Origin: Silurus meridionalis
Taxonomy: Eukaryota > Chordata > Actinopteri > Siluriformes > Siluridae
DNA length: 64,000 nucleotides
Direction of reading: 5' to 3'
Assembly: GCF_014805685.1 (NCBI RefSeq)
Contig: NC_060887.1
Location: 13,430,463-13,494,462, forward strand
Shown: positions 35,120 to 47,869 of the stretch, piece by piece
How positions within the stretch are numbered: the stretch's first letter is position 1
How the letters are laid out: the number at the start of each line of letters is the position of its first letter
Translations under genes and position numbers: made by a program
The notes under the pieces: model-generated
Seen by the model: only the letters and a program-made list of their open reading frames with translations
Told to the model about the DNA's origin: nothing
The model's database searches: none

Positions 35120-36075
35120 ATTTCACCATGTCAACCATGCCCAGCACCTGCTCCTCCACTTCCCCATCTCCTTTCCTCCTTCTCTCTTTTACATTTATTT
35201 TATTTTCCCCAATTTTTCCACCACACCACTCATTCATAAAGAGCATTTAAAACAGGTATCACAAGGATACCTGATACAAAATAGGTAACACATCTAGTCC
35301 AGATTCTCCTCTTTTGAATATAACTTTTAACTCAGACATCTGTACTGATTCAGGCAGATTCAGGGTCAAACATCTTGTGCAACAAACACAGAATCGATCT
35401 GAGCCACATTCATTTAGTAGGGCCAATACAGTGCCGCTAGTGAGTGATGAGCCACATTGCAGGATCAAATCTAGCAACAGGAGATGAGAGGGGCCAGCAA
35501 AAGAGCACCTCAGACAAGAGACAGATAAATTGAGTAGGAAAAGGAAGAAAGGAGAAAATGAGGAAACCTTGACAACCGGAAGAAAATAAATCACCTGCAA
35601 CAACAAGAAAAAAAAAATCAATGCCAAAGTATTTTTAGAGTTAAAAGAGTAGATTCAGATAAGTTAACAAAGGTCAAGGCAAGACAGAAAGAACAGACGA
35701 GAGTGGAGAAATTACCTGTTTGTTGACTGATTTGGCAAAAATGGTTGCTCGCTGTTCTCCCTCCTCCGCTTTATGGAAGGACTTCAACCCTGACTCATGA
35801 AAAGTAAAAGATCGTGCAGAAAACCAAAAACCAAAAATAGGGAAAACCCTCTGAACAGCCCTCGAGCGGGAAAAAAGAAGAGAGAAAGAAAGTTGAAGGT
35901 TGAGTGAAGATTTCCAGGAACGCAGGAAGGTGGAGGAGGAGTAGAGGGCTCTGTATTCCTTTATCCAATAGAGAATGGAGAGGGGCAGAGACACTGAGGC
36001 GATTTTCACTTTCCAAGATTGATTCTGTTTTTACCAACAGGAAGAGTGTGCGAGGTAAAAAAGAGAGAAAGTGAC

Positions 36076-36106
<31 letters not shown>

Positions 36107-37400
36107 GGAGTGTGTGAGAGAGAGAGAAGAAGGGAGTAGATGATTAGAGATAGGCAGGAGCTCATTTTTAAAATCTGGGTTATGTCTCTCCAGAGAGTGA
36201 AAGAGAGACGGATGGAGGGAGGTAGAAAGAGGACAGAGTGGGAGACACATTGGACAGCTTGGTCAGCGAGCATCTCGGCTCGTCAAAAGTGTGTCCAAAC
36301 TGTTGACCAGAGCACAGATCATTAGACAGCCTCATGTGCTCAAGCTGATATGTCAAGCTTTGTGAGTGTGTACCACGTTCTTACCTTAAAATGAGCTCAT
36401 CGGGTGGCTGGGAGCGAAACAATATAGCTGACAAGCATGATGACACCAAAAAAAGAGCATGTCACATAATGCCATATATTTGGAATCCCAAAGAAACCCA
36501 GGCATGGTACAGTCTGTGATAGCAAACTCCCTCACACAGGTGGCTGACTCAATCCAGGTCACTGTGGGAGGATTCAGAAAATATAGCAAGATGGCTGCAG
36601 TGCAGGGAGGACAAACCAAACGGGGCTAAGGGAAAGAGTGCAGTGAAAAATCAGGACAATGTGCTGCTCTCTTTGACAGCAGGGAAGTGACAAGACTGGG
36701 CAGAACAAAAACACCCTCACCCCCATTGGCAACAGGGTTGGTGTGTGTGTGTGTGAGAATGTGTGTGTGGAACATGGGAGAGAACGAGACCAGGCAAAAT
36801 GGAAAAGGGAGGGATGGTATGAGCTTGCAGCGAGAGATAGAGGGAGTAAAAGGTTAAAGGTCTAATTATGTAAAATGTAGGTTATTAGTCTCCTGATGAG
36901 GACACTGTGAGAAAATTAATTAACAATTATAATTAGCAAGATTGTTAGAGAGCAAAATGGTGTCACTGGGCAAGGATGTGTACAGGGCCAAGCGTGTGTA
37001 CCTGTGCGAGGGACGTTGGTGTGTCTCACTGTCATTGAGAACGCAAGTGTGGAGGTCAGTCTGCTTTTTTGCTTTAATTTCACGTTGGAGTAGTAGAATC
37101 TTTGATTGTGTCCTCATGCATCAGATCAAAAGACTCCAGGACTCCAGTCTACTTTGTTTGAAGTGGTTCTGAAAATGAGGTCCAGGAACGCTCAGAGGTT
37201 CTGAAGTGTTTGTAGTGGGTCTTCAAATTTAGTTTCACAAAGTATATTCGTGTAAGTTATACATGATGTACTGTATGTATTACAGTGTTTGACTGATTAC
37301 TTAAACAAGAACTCAGAATCAAGTAGACTGATTTGCAGAATCTGCATCTTGTCAGTAGCTAGCATGTGGTGCAAAGTCCAGCTATGTTCAAGTTCCAGTT
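35120..37400. other. Upstream flank of prkcg; possible unseen first exon
   Basis: Purine-rich on the window strand (CT-rich on the gene strand). Donor-like sites on the minus strand occur at 36384-36385 (TTTTAAG/GTAAGAA) and near 35715 (AACAAACAG/GTAATT). Neither gives an ATG-initiated frame that joins the conserved exon, so no exon is called. A (GA)n run lies at 36085-36107. Confidence 0.3.
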
Positions 37401-37409
37401 TAAATGTAT

Positions 37410-40400
37410 TTCTATAGCACTATTCACAATGGACATTGTGCTTTACAGCATGTAAGAATTATAGAACAAACAAATAGACTGTATTAGCAACATATCTACA
37501 TCAGAAAATGTTCATCTGTAAAGATCTTATTTACAGTACATATCTTTACAAATGTAGTTGAAACACTAAATGCCTGGCAGAACTAAGCAGATGTGTTGAT
37601 TTACCTGTCTTCCAACATGTTGCCCTATTTAGCACTTCAACACACTTTAATAGTGGCCAATTTGGTCAAGAATCCCTCTGTACCATGCACACTTTATGCA
37701 CATTTTCATTTTTGCTTATAAACATATACATATATAGAGGACAAAACACCAAACACCAAACTCTCTTTATAAATCAAACAGGATAATTTGTGCTTCATCT
37801 ACACTATTATTTAGCTAGCTATGTAACTAGCTAGGTTGTTGGAAGTGCAACTATAAGCAGCCAATATACCTGTACTGCACAACTGATCATAAAATGTGAA
37901 TAAAATCTGATTTCAGTAAAGCTGTAAACACTAGATTTGCATTTTTTGACAAGTATATAATTTCTATACTTGAGTAAAAGTACTAATCGTCTGCTTAAAT
38001 ATTAATAACTCCTTTTATATTTCTACATAAGTGAAAGTAAGAAAATGCTTGCAAAAGTAAAATGACTGATTTATGAGAAATGTATATTTCTAATCATTGA
38101 TGATGATCAGTATTGCATTCTCCTGCACATCACACTTTTTTAAGTAGCGCGTTTTCAATTGGTACAGATGCACAATAAAAGAAATTCAACTCTACACAAT
38201 TTCTCAACAGAACCGTGGAATTACTGACAGGTTCTGTTAAAATTATACCAAGAGACTACGAACTGTTGCACCATGTCACGTGTTTGTTTGTGCACCTGAT
38301 TTACTTTTACGGTAATTAGCACAGCTATTACTCACAGCTCACAGCGCGCTTTGATTTTTCTTTGTTGTCGTCTAGTCTTTATTGTTATATGCCAGGTTTG
38401 TTTTCAGTTCACTCTCACTTCTTGTTCCATAATGTTCTGTTCTTTGTTTCTTGATTTCTCTGTGTCTTGGTGTTACTTTCTTGTTCCGTTTGTACTGTTG
38501 CCCTTTCTAAAATATTTTCCACACTTGCAACCGCTTCCCGCCTCATTACATGACAGGCATTTATTTAACGCAATTTATGTTAAGTATTTAAGCGAAGAAC
38601 AGCATGTTTTTCTGAAACGTAATGGAGTGAATAGTAAAAGTTTCCCAATATGAAAATACTCTAAGGTACTTGAAAGATGTACTAAAGTCTATAACAAATT
38701 CCAAATATACTGCTGAAGCACATGAAACAGTGAAGTAGCAGTGTTACAGTATATCAGAATTTTTTTCAATCTGTTCTGGGGCACTGGTTTTTAGACCAAA
38801 TGACATCTTTTTGTTCTCCCTTTAACAACTGGTGCATAATTAGTTGTATTCATGGTTTGTCAATTCTAATTTGCTTACTACAAGGTTGCTCTAATTCACT
38901 AGAAAGTAGGTTATAGCTTGTTTAAAACTGTGATATAATTAATGTGTTTGGCTCCACCAAGCTTCACATCCACATGTGTTGATTTTCATCCTCTAAATAG
39001 CTGAAATATTACTGGACACATTTATATAATGTGTAAATAGTTGAACTGTGTTCATTAAAAATTGAGAAATAGAATTGATTTAGCATTTAAAGGTAAAAAA
39101 CGATTGAGAGCTTTAGATTGCCGTGAAGCAATCAATTGAACAGACTGTTTTCAAATCATATACAAACATTAATGCCCACTGTCATAATATGGATCTGGGT
39201 TCCGAATAATACAGAAATGACTAATAGAGAAATTAACTATAAAGGATAAAGGATTTTAACAAAAATGAGGTTGGTTACTTTTGAAATAGAAAAATATTAT
39301 TGTTGTTTTGAAAAAAACAAATGCTTGCTGCTGACAGAACGCGTGGATGATGGAAGAGTGAAAGGTGGAGTGGAGGACAAACCCATTTCCACCATGCAAA
39401 TCAGTAATACGTGTTATGCTTAAAGGCTTTGAAGTGTCATTTTGAGAGGTGAACACTATTCATAACAGTGCGAATATATGAAGAGCCAGAAAGCTGTATA
39501 ACTGAACATAATGACTCTCTTAAAAAGAAAAAAATAAAGAAAGACACATCCATTAAAGCAAACTGGATATTTGTTTTCCTTTTTTTGCGGCCACGTGAAA
39601 GTGCAGGATTTTTTTGCCATGCTGAAAATTTCGGCAGGTGTTTTTCATGGATGCATATTCTGGTTGAGCTGCAATGTACTTCTTTGGCTCAAAAAGATGA
39701 GCTATAACCCCAATGAAATACATTACTGCTATAAAGCACTAGGCCACACCAAAAAACTCAACATTTATAGACACACGTCCTGGAAAGTGAAAGGATGATT
39801 AGCTGATATGCTGCTAAAAGAAAAGAGGGCATGATGCGAGCAAATAAAAGCAAACAAGGCATTAGTACTGAATATAATATGCAAAAAGAAAATAAACTAG
39901 ATGTGAGGGAGGATGTTTAAGGCGAGGAAGGCAATGAGTGCAAAATCATTTCGAACACACAGTACATTTCCGACTTTATTGTGCCACGCAGATTATAAAA
40001 ATCTGTATTCGGAATAAATCCAGCCAAATAATCAAGGAAAAACAACCCATCATTTTTCATTTGCTGGAGCTATTTCCTCATTCTGCTGACTGGACCCATC
40101 TCATTGTCAAAGACTCCTTTTTTGAAAGTTTCATAGCTCTTTTCTCTCTCTTAGTTCCTATGAAAGAAAAAAAAGAAAGGCTCTGCCTAAATGCAGTGAG
40201 TTTTGATTAGGAGGACCTCCGGGCAGCACCGTAGTCAAAGCCAAGCTGAGCTCTTTTTCCTCATACCATTTCACCAGTCATTTTTTGCTAATTTTTACAC
40301 TTATGTTGCATAATAGATAATATATTTTTTAAAGAAAGAAAGAAAAAACCCTGAGTGAAACTTCTATGCTGATGCCAATATGAGTTTTACTGGGAGTCAA

Positions 40401-40980
40401 AGACATAATTACAGAAGAAAAAGATAGATGAATTTGTTACAGCGAATAAAAACAAACAAAAAAAAGAAGCAGCTGAATTACTGTATTTGATTGTAGCCAT
40501 TGGTCAGATAACAAAATATCACAACACATTTTTTTTTGCAGAAATGTATGAGATGCATTGCTATTATTCATCTATACATAAATAAATAAATACATACATA
40601 CATACATACAAAAATTTAGCAAATTTTAGTATCAATATAATTCAATATATTGCAATGAGGTTACAATAAATCAAATATAAGATCTTAAAACATTATGTTT
40701 CCTTCTAGAAATAACTAAATTGGGTGACCTTATCTGCCAAAAAAATTAAACCAAATGTAAAAAAAATTGCTAAATTTGTTTCATGCCAATGCTACACAAT
40801 GTTTAAACTTGAATTAAGTATAATGATCTTATAATTGGAAATATTAAATAACACTAAATATAATTTAAATATTTTTGCTCGCTTTTTTTTTTGCAGTGAA
40901 GCATGTATGGATACAAATCATTATCATGACCATATATGCTATACTTTATTAAATAGTTGATTGTGTAGTGTATTGTGTAT
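37410..40980. other. Intergenic stretch with weak repeat fragments
   Basis: A short piece of the repeat seen at 24030-24965 is at about 37400-37450, and a hAT-type 'acttgagtaaaagtac' fragment at about 37955-38100. No gene supported. Confidence 0.4.
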
Positions 40981-40984
40981 AAAA

Positions 40985-41541
40985 GAGGTGGGAAGTAATG
41001 ATGCAGAAATACTTCATTACTGTACTTAAGTATATTTTTCTGGTATCAGTAAAATTATTTCACTATTTATTTTTCAGACAACCTTTTACTTTCATTCATT
41101 ACATTTTTACACAAATATCTGTACTTTCTACTTCTACATTTTCAAAACAGGCTTTTTACATGGATGGGACAGAGGGAGTCAGTAATGTAAACATGACTGA
41201 GAACAGAGACATTCCTGATTACCTGATCATCATGATTTCTCTGCTTATGTTCTATATAGTGGTTGGTCAGCCTGGATACATTCATTAGATAACAAAATCT
41301 GAAATTCTTTTGTATTAATATATTAATACGATGTGAGGTCCAGTTACCAGCATGACACTAAAGCAGGTAGTAGGAATGGCTACTTTTTACTTAAGTACCT
41401 GTCAGAGCCCAAACGTCTTTGCTTTAACTTGAACGAAAAAGTGTAGTCAGTACTTCATACTTTTACCAGAGACTTTTAAAACAAGAGTATCTGTACTTCT
41501 ACTTGAGTGAAGGATGTGCGTACTTTTGTCATCTCTGGTGT
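40985..41541. mobile_element. Likely non-autonomous hAT-type element
   Basis: Left end AGAGGTGGGAAGTAATGA, right end TTTTGTCATCTCTGG, with internal TACTTAAGTA and CTACTTGAGTGAAGGATG phrases. It resembles the element at 51340-51851, but its target duplication is unclear. Confidence 0.55.
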
Positions 41542-41602
41542 ATAATTATTGTTTTACACTGCCTGTGTCTGTGATTCGCTCCTCCATTCTGAAGGAAATG
41601 CG

Positions 41603-42123
41603 CTATATGAACAAAGATTAGTGCACATCTGACCATAAAATTCTTATGTGTTTTCTAAACATCCTATTCCACATTTAGTTATCATTTGCACTTATAATAA
41701 CCTCCACTCTTTTGGGAAGATATTCCAGTAGATTTTCGGAGTGTGTTTGTGGAGATTTGTGTTCATTGAGCCACAAGGATTTTTGTACAGGGGGTACAGT
41801 CAGCATTCCAATTTATTCCAGGGTCGAGGTCAGAGCTCTATAGCAGGCCAGTAAAAATCTTCCACTCCAAACCATGTAAGCCATATTTTCATGGAGCTCA
41901 TTTTTTGCATTGGGGAACATGTTTGATTTTCATGGAGCTCATTTTGTGCATTGGGGAACATGTTTTCCTCTCCTAGTTCAAATGAAGGGAAAATGTAATG
42001 CTACCACACCCAAAGACATTCTATACAATTGTGTGCCTTCAGATTTGTGGTAGAAGTTTGGGGAAGAGTCACATATGGCTGGAAAATTCAGGAGTCCCAA
42101 TACTTTGTTTCCATATGGTGTAG
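41603..42123 (+). mobile_element. Tc1-like MITE with an internal duplication
   Basis: Family member from GCTATATGAACAAAG to TTTCCATATGGTGTAG. The segment CATGGAGCTCATTTT-TGCATTGGGGAACATGTTT occurs twice in tandem (about 41890-41925 and 41931-41966), a duplication absent from the other copies. Confidence 0.8.
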
Positions 42124-42949
42124 TTTCACTTGCAACAGATTTTCAGTATAGAATGTATGGACAAAAATTATCATTAGCAAATTAGCACCCTGTATTTATA
42201 TATCTCATTTTATAGACTGTATGTATTTATTGTTTCATTGATTTCACATTTTGATCAGTGATCAATTCTATCCCACAGTCTGACACTGTTAAAACTATAT
42301 TTCCTTTCCCTACTTTCCATTACATATATAGGTTTTGGTTCACTGCTTTTTCAAATAAAATCATTTGATCCATAAAATAATTTGGCCCACCTAAACCCCG
42401 ATTGAAAATGAGGGAATAAAATATATAATGTTACAAGAGCAGGTTGTTACTTTACCTTTTTAAAGCATACATGATACATACACCTAGCATTTCATTTCTG
42501 CATGGACAATCTTTATAAGCCCTGCTCTGCTCAACACGCCTGATGAAATTTTGCCACCCCAGCTGAGTCCACTGTCTGGCTAACTAATCACCCTAATTTA
42601 GGCAAACTGGCCAATTATCCAATCAGGTAAAATGAGCTCCAGCACAAAGCAGCTCTCAATATATCCAGAAAAATGGAATTTGAAAGGATGCATAGTAGAA
42701 AAAGCAGTCATGTAGATCTTTAACTGATTATGAACCTAATTCTGAGACATAAGTGTTTATAGTGTTTTTTTCACAAAACATAAAAAAAAAAGGTTTTTAT
42801 GGTTAGGCAGCAAATCAGTGTATTATGTTGAATGAGGCGTTATAATAATTATTTAAACAGTGTCATTCAATATGTTAGAATTAGTAATTAAAATGAAAGA
42901 GAGAAAGAGAGCGTATAAGAGAGAGAGAAGATAAAGCATCTTCCGAACC

Positions 42950-43065
42950 ATGTATACATATTATAAGTATTGGGGCACTTAACATCTTCCTAAAAGAATG
43001 GAGAATATTATGACTGCGAATGGAGACACCATGGATTGGGATGTTACAAAAGGATATGTATATTA
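42950..43065 (-). mobile_element. Small fragment of the Tc1-like MITE
   Basis: CTTCCTAAAAGAATGGAGAA, then GCGAATGGAGACACCATGGA and TTGGGATGTTAC correspond to the family's terminal third. Confidence 0.55.
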
Positions 43066-43073
43066 GGACTGTC

Positions 43074-43077
<4 letters not shown>

Positions 43078-43140
<63 letters not shown>
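43078..43140. repeat. (TA)n microsatellite
   Basis: About 31 TA units. Confidence 0.98.
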
Positions 43141-43146
<6 letters not shown>

Positions 43147-44164
43147 TATTGTATTATATATACCATATATAATGTATTTGTTTACATCATGGTGGATTTT
43201 TGGCACTTTAAAATGTGGTGCTTCAAATAAGTCTCAAACTTGAGACTTGAGGTATCAGTAAAACAAATGTTTAGTGGTTAAAAATGATTTGTGAATGGAG
43301 TACAATTTTTCATATATGAGTAAAAAAAGGATGTCGTGAATAAATGTGTGTTGAGTTAAAGGTTTAAATTTATAAAAATGGTCAAACATAAATTCATCAA
43401 TCGCGCGTTAATAAAATTTGTGCCGTTAAAATGAATTTGTGTTAACGGTGTAACAGATACTGAATGAGTTATGCTTCACCTCTCTGCTATCCTAAAAACA
43501 GCATATTTAAATACACAAGGCATTTAATCTTCTGACAAAAAGCCTTGAGTGTTTAGTCAGCAAAACCCAACACACTACTACCTTCACTCAAAATAAAAAT
43601 TGAAGTTATAAAAAGAAGAATCAGACAGCTGTAAAATTCTTACACCATGAAATTGTGCCCTATACACCGCCAGAGGAAAAAAGAAATCTGCCTGGACAGC
43701 AAAACGGAGGCAGCAAACTGTCGCATGTAATTTGTGATAAACGCCATCTCTGTAGATTTAAGAGGAAGAGAAATTGTGTAAAAAAACTACTAAAGTAGGC
43801 AACATGTGTTGAGCATCTTCATCTGTCCCAATAACCTTGATTTATTCATCTGTTAGCTCAATGAACAGGGACAAACTCTTTCACCTTTTTTAATCGGTAA
43901 TTTGTGCTATATCTTACCCTGTTTTTTTTTTCTTTTCTTTCTTTTCCAGACAGAACAAAACAGCACACATGGCCCACTCTCAAATGGCCCTACAGAACTA
44001 TTTCATTTCAGAAACAACCCCAATCATACACCTCAATTATTTCTCAATCAACTACCACTTTCTCTCATTAGTGCTTCAGTCCACTTGAATCACAATGTGC
44101 CGTCTTGTGTTTCAGCCACTGGGACTTATTTCCAGCTGTACATCCAAAACTGTTTTAAATGAGC

Positions 44165-44310
44165 ACTTTCTGTTGCAGGCTGTAAAGGACCGGAATTCCA
44201 TTGAAGGTGTAGTCCTGCCTTGCACCCAGTGTTCCTAGAAGTAGGATCCAGGATTCACCATGGCCCTAAGCAGGATACAGCACTTACTGAAGATAAATTA
44301 ATGACTATCA
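44165..44310 (+). repeat. Decayed fish interspersed repeat
   Basis: GTAGTCCTGCCTTGCACCCA, GTGTTCCTAGAAGTAGGATC and CATGGCCCTAAGCAGGATAC match the 'cctgccttg-gcccg', 'tcctgggataggctcc' end of a common fish repeat. Confidence 0.6.
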
Positions 44311-44399
44311 GTAGCAGGAGCACAAAATGCCTTTTAGATCCCGAGCCAAATGTCAGATGAACACCTGTTCCTCCAATCACTTTGTAAACTCTCTTTATC

Positions 44400-46250
44400 T
44401 CCCTCCTACACATTTTTATTGATTCAAGAAGGAGATGGGAAATCCAGTGAGACTAATTAAAATAAATGCCAGTGTTAAAAAACGATCACAGAAAAGATGT
44501 CAATGTGCATTGTGTACAAGACCCTACTGCACTGACGGGTGAAAAAAGGGAGAGCGGTTTAGACAGAATTTACAGAGAACGAAAAGATGGGGGGAAAAGC
44601 ATCATGGTGTTTTATGTGTCCCTTGCTCTTCTGTGTTTCTTTGGAGATCTAGTCGATGTGCTTGTGAAGCCTGCAGCACTCAGTGTCCATGATGAAAGAG
44701 AAGACAGTGAGGCTTTTAGCATATTTTGTGTGCTTGTATGTGTGTGTGCATGTGTGTGTGTGCACAAGTCCGATACTTCGTGCTCATCGTCTCTCTTTCT
44801 CTCTCTGCCCGCAACCCCCTTTGCACACATACAGTGTTAATCTAGGCTTTGAGGCTTCAGTTAGAAGATAAGTAGAGGCTCAGCGTCTGCTCTGATGCAG
44901 TAACCTCGCTTTACAGCTCACTCACTCACTCACTCTATCTCTTTCTCTCTCTGCATATCCCTCTCCGTTCCATTTCCCTCTACACACTCCTATGCTGTCG
45001 GATACTCACATAAACATGGCTCGGTGCTGATCAACATGCTCCACAGCAAAGAAACCGCTCAAGTGCAGCGCAGACCAAACACCACTTATAACATAATCTT
45101 ACCCACTGACATTACATACATTTTACATTATATTTACTCCCCTGGTATCGCCATATATCACTCTACAACATAGGAACACAAATTACAAATAGTTTACACA
45201 TGCAAAAAAAGAATATGCAGTCTGGGGGTGTTTGTTTTTAAATCCAGCATGCAAATAAATGTATTTTTGCTGCTAAAGTGTAAATAGAGCAAATAAATGT
45301 GCAAATGAATACACCACTTGAAGAAATAATAAAAACAATTGTTTGTACTCAATAATTCCCAGGGTTCTGTAGGGGAATTCCCAAACCAATGTGAGATTTT
45401 TATGAAAATATGACAATATTAATGGCAACAAAATTGCTCTGATAATATTTTGTATAGTGAATGCACAATGGTGCTTACAGTACCACATAGGCATTATATA
45501 TATACTGTACTATATATATTATCTTTATCTATGTGGTACAGGTGTCAGCTTTACCTTTTAATTAACTAATCACAGCTTTGACAATCAGTCAGCATGAGCA
45601 TATCCCTGATTTAAAGGACGCTTTTCTCTAGTGATTTTGCATACGTTTTTTACTTAATAATTTCCATATGATAAATTATTGACTACAACCTGTGTACACT
45701 GTTTATCAGATTGCACATGTAAATTGAGCCTGAACATAATAATTTGGTCTCCGATAAACGCCAACGTCCACATGATGCATTGAGATTAATCATGTCCCAA
45801 AAACACATCTGATCGATACCTGTAACAACAGCAGCATTACGTTATGCCATTATGAATCTGATCTTTTCAAAAGAAGGTCATATAATAGTAAATCAAGTCA
45901 CTAAAGATCTCTCTGCAGAAGTTAATACGCTATATTCACAATACGGTGATGCACAGAGAAAAACAAAAAACAGAACACAGGGCTTTACAGTGTTTATGGA
46001 AATCTGAGCAAAAAATGGAAAGACTGCAGCATCAGCACTTTCTATCAGGCGGCTTCAAATGAACCTTTCCATCAAACCCTGCAAAAACATGCACCTCAGA
46101 CGGCAAAAGACTGGATTATCATAACAGTGTCCTAATTTGGCACTAAACAGAAATGTGTTACAGTGAGTAGTTTCTTTTCTTTTGCTATAAATTATAACAA
46201 TAACACAGAAGCATTATAATAAGGAGCAAGATATTTTATAGGTATTTCAG
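44400..46250. other. Intergenic stretch, mostly repeat-free
   Basis: No gene supported. 45540-46100 lacks repeats and has TTAATTAACTAATC, ATCAAA-type and TGATTTAAAG-type motifs; it is a candidate regulatory element on composition only. Confidence 0.35.
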
Positions 46251-46259
46251 GGTGCTTAC

Positions 46260-46686
46260 TACATTATATGGAGAAACGTTTGTGGACACCTGGGAATAAG
46301 ATTCGTATGTGCTTCTTGAACATCCCATTGCACATTTAGTCAACACTTGCTGTTTTAATAACCTTCACTCTTCAGCATTTGTTATGCAACCCAAATGTGC
46401 TCACTAGAGATGAGACCAGAGCTCTGTAGCAGGCCACTCAAGATCTTTCACTCCAACCCATGTAAACTATATGTTCATACAGCTGGCTTTGTGCACAGGG
46501 GCATTGTCATGCTGGAACAGGTTTGGTCTCCTAGTTAATAGCTCCTAGTAAAGGGAAATTTTAATGCTACAGCACCCAAAGACATCCAATGCAGTTGGGT
46601 GCCTCAAAGTTTGTGGTAACAGTTTGGGGAAAAAACACATATGGCTGGAAAAAAACGTTTCCCAAAACTTTTTGTCCATGAAGTGT
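46260..46686 (+). mobile_element. Tc1-like MITE, well-preserved copy
   Basis: From TACATTATATGGAGAAACG to CTTTTTGTCCATGAAGTGTA, imperfect inverted ends. The interior carries GACACCTGGGAATAAGATTC, GTGCACAGGGGCATTGTCAT and GCTGGAACAGGTTTGGTCTC. It is the best reference copy of the family in this window. Confidence 0.85.
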
Positions 46687-46749
46687 ATGTTTTGCTTGCA
46701 ATCAAGAAACACACTGACAGAGCCAAAACACAAAAAGTTTATACAAAAT

Positions 46750-47865
46750 TATAGTGCCTTGCAAAAGTATTCAAAATAATCTTGGTGTTTTTTTTTCAGT
46801 TCTTTTGCATTTACAAGACGGAATTTAAACAAATACAGTAATCCCCCATTTATTTATAAATGAAAAACTGCGATAAACGGACACCACCCCAAAAATGCTA
46901 TTTTATGCATACTGTACTGTATTAACATTTTACTACTTTTTATAATGAACAATTATATTTTTATCATGAAATTTCATTATTTTTAAATGAAAATCCATAA
47001 AAGCAATTCAATAAGAGTTGTTTGGTCTATTGTGTTATCCGCGAGAGACTGAAAAAACCAATTCGTTATGTTGTAAATACAATTCCACGATAAACCGGTG
47101 GCACGAGATTCGAACCGCGGTAAAGCGGGGGATTACTGTATTTCGAAAACTTGTATGATCTGGATTATGCAACATGCGACACCATCAAAGAAGTTGTGGT
47201 TCATTGTGACAATTATTATTACAAAAAAAGTGCATGCATACATATTTTGACTGGAATCTAAATTTTAATTCTATCTGACTAGAAACCTTATTCCATCTGC
47301 CACATGCTGTTTAGCAAAACTCAAATGTGCATTCTTAATTTCTTTTCAAGCAAAGCCTTTTTTTTTTTTACTGCATTTTCTTCCTTAAAGCTCATCTTTG
47401 TGGTGTGTACAGCTCCTATGAACAGATTCTCCCATGACAGATTCTCCCATCTCTGTCAAATGGAGCTCCATTAGATGTTCATAGTTTGGGATATTTCTGT
47501 CTTTTAGCTATATTTCTTCACACATCTCTCTCTCTCTGACCTGTTTGGAAAGGTCTTTGGTCTGCATGGTGTTTATTCAGTGATGCTCCAGTCTTCAGAA
47601 TAGTTGTATTAACATTATTTTGCAGATGTGACACTTCAGACAGATGTGACACTTAAGACAAATGTAGATTATTTAATTGTCTAACTTTCATTAATGAATA
47701 ATTATTTAGAGATGTCATAGCATTTGCCTTTTCTTCCCAACATATTTGAACATTCTGGAATATTTTGTTCCATTGCATCAAATCCAAATCTAAATTAATG
47801 TAAATTTCAGGTTATAATGCTACATAACAGAAAGGAGGGTTGGGTGAATACATCCAAAAAGAACT
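46750..47865 (-). mobile_element. Tc1-like transposon relic, split by a nested MITE
   Basis: Left end TAGTGCCTTGCAAAAGTATTC, right part AATTTCAGGTTATAATGCTA ending in GGGTGAATAC. Between are decayed transposase stretches (AGATTCTCCCATCTCTGTC, GATGTTCATAGTTTGGGATA, CTGACCTGTTTGGAAAGGTC). The pogo-like MITE at 46836-47138 is inserted in it. Confidence 0.75.
46836..47138. mobile_element. pogo/Tigger-like MITE with TA target duplication
   Basis: Ends CAGTAATCCCCC and GGGGGATTACTG are perfect inverted repeats, each flanked by TA (46834-46835, 47139-47140). The ends continue with GATAAACGG and CGCGGTAAAGCG-type sequence. About 303 bases, no coding capacity. Confidence 0.88.
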
Positions 47866-47869
47866 GTAA

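Noticed and set aside
35674..36250. Minus-strand frames of 111 and 151 codons upstream of prkcg
   Set aside because: CT-rich, Ser/Leu-dominated; no ATG-started frame that joins the PKC exon in phase 2, so not called as its missing first exon.
36376..36620. Minus-strand frame ending near a TTTTAAG/GTAAGAA donor
   Set aside because: The phase would fit the acceptor at 34559, but the fitting frame has no ATG before an upstream stop; kept only as a possible non-coding exon.
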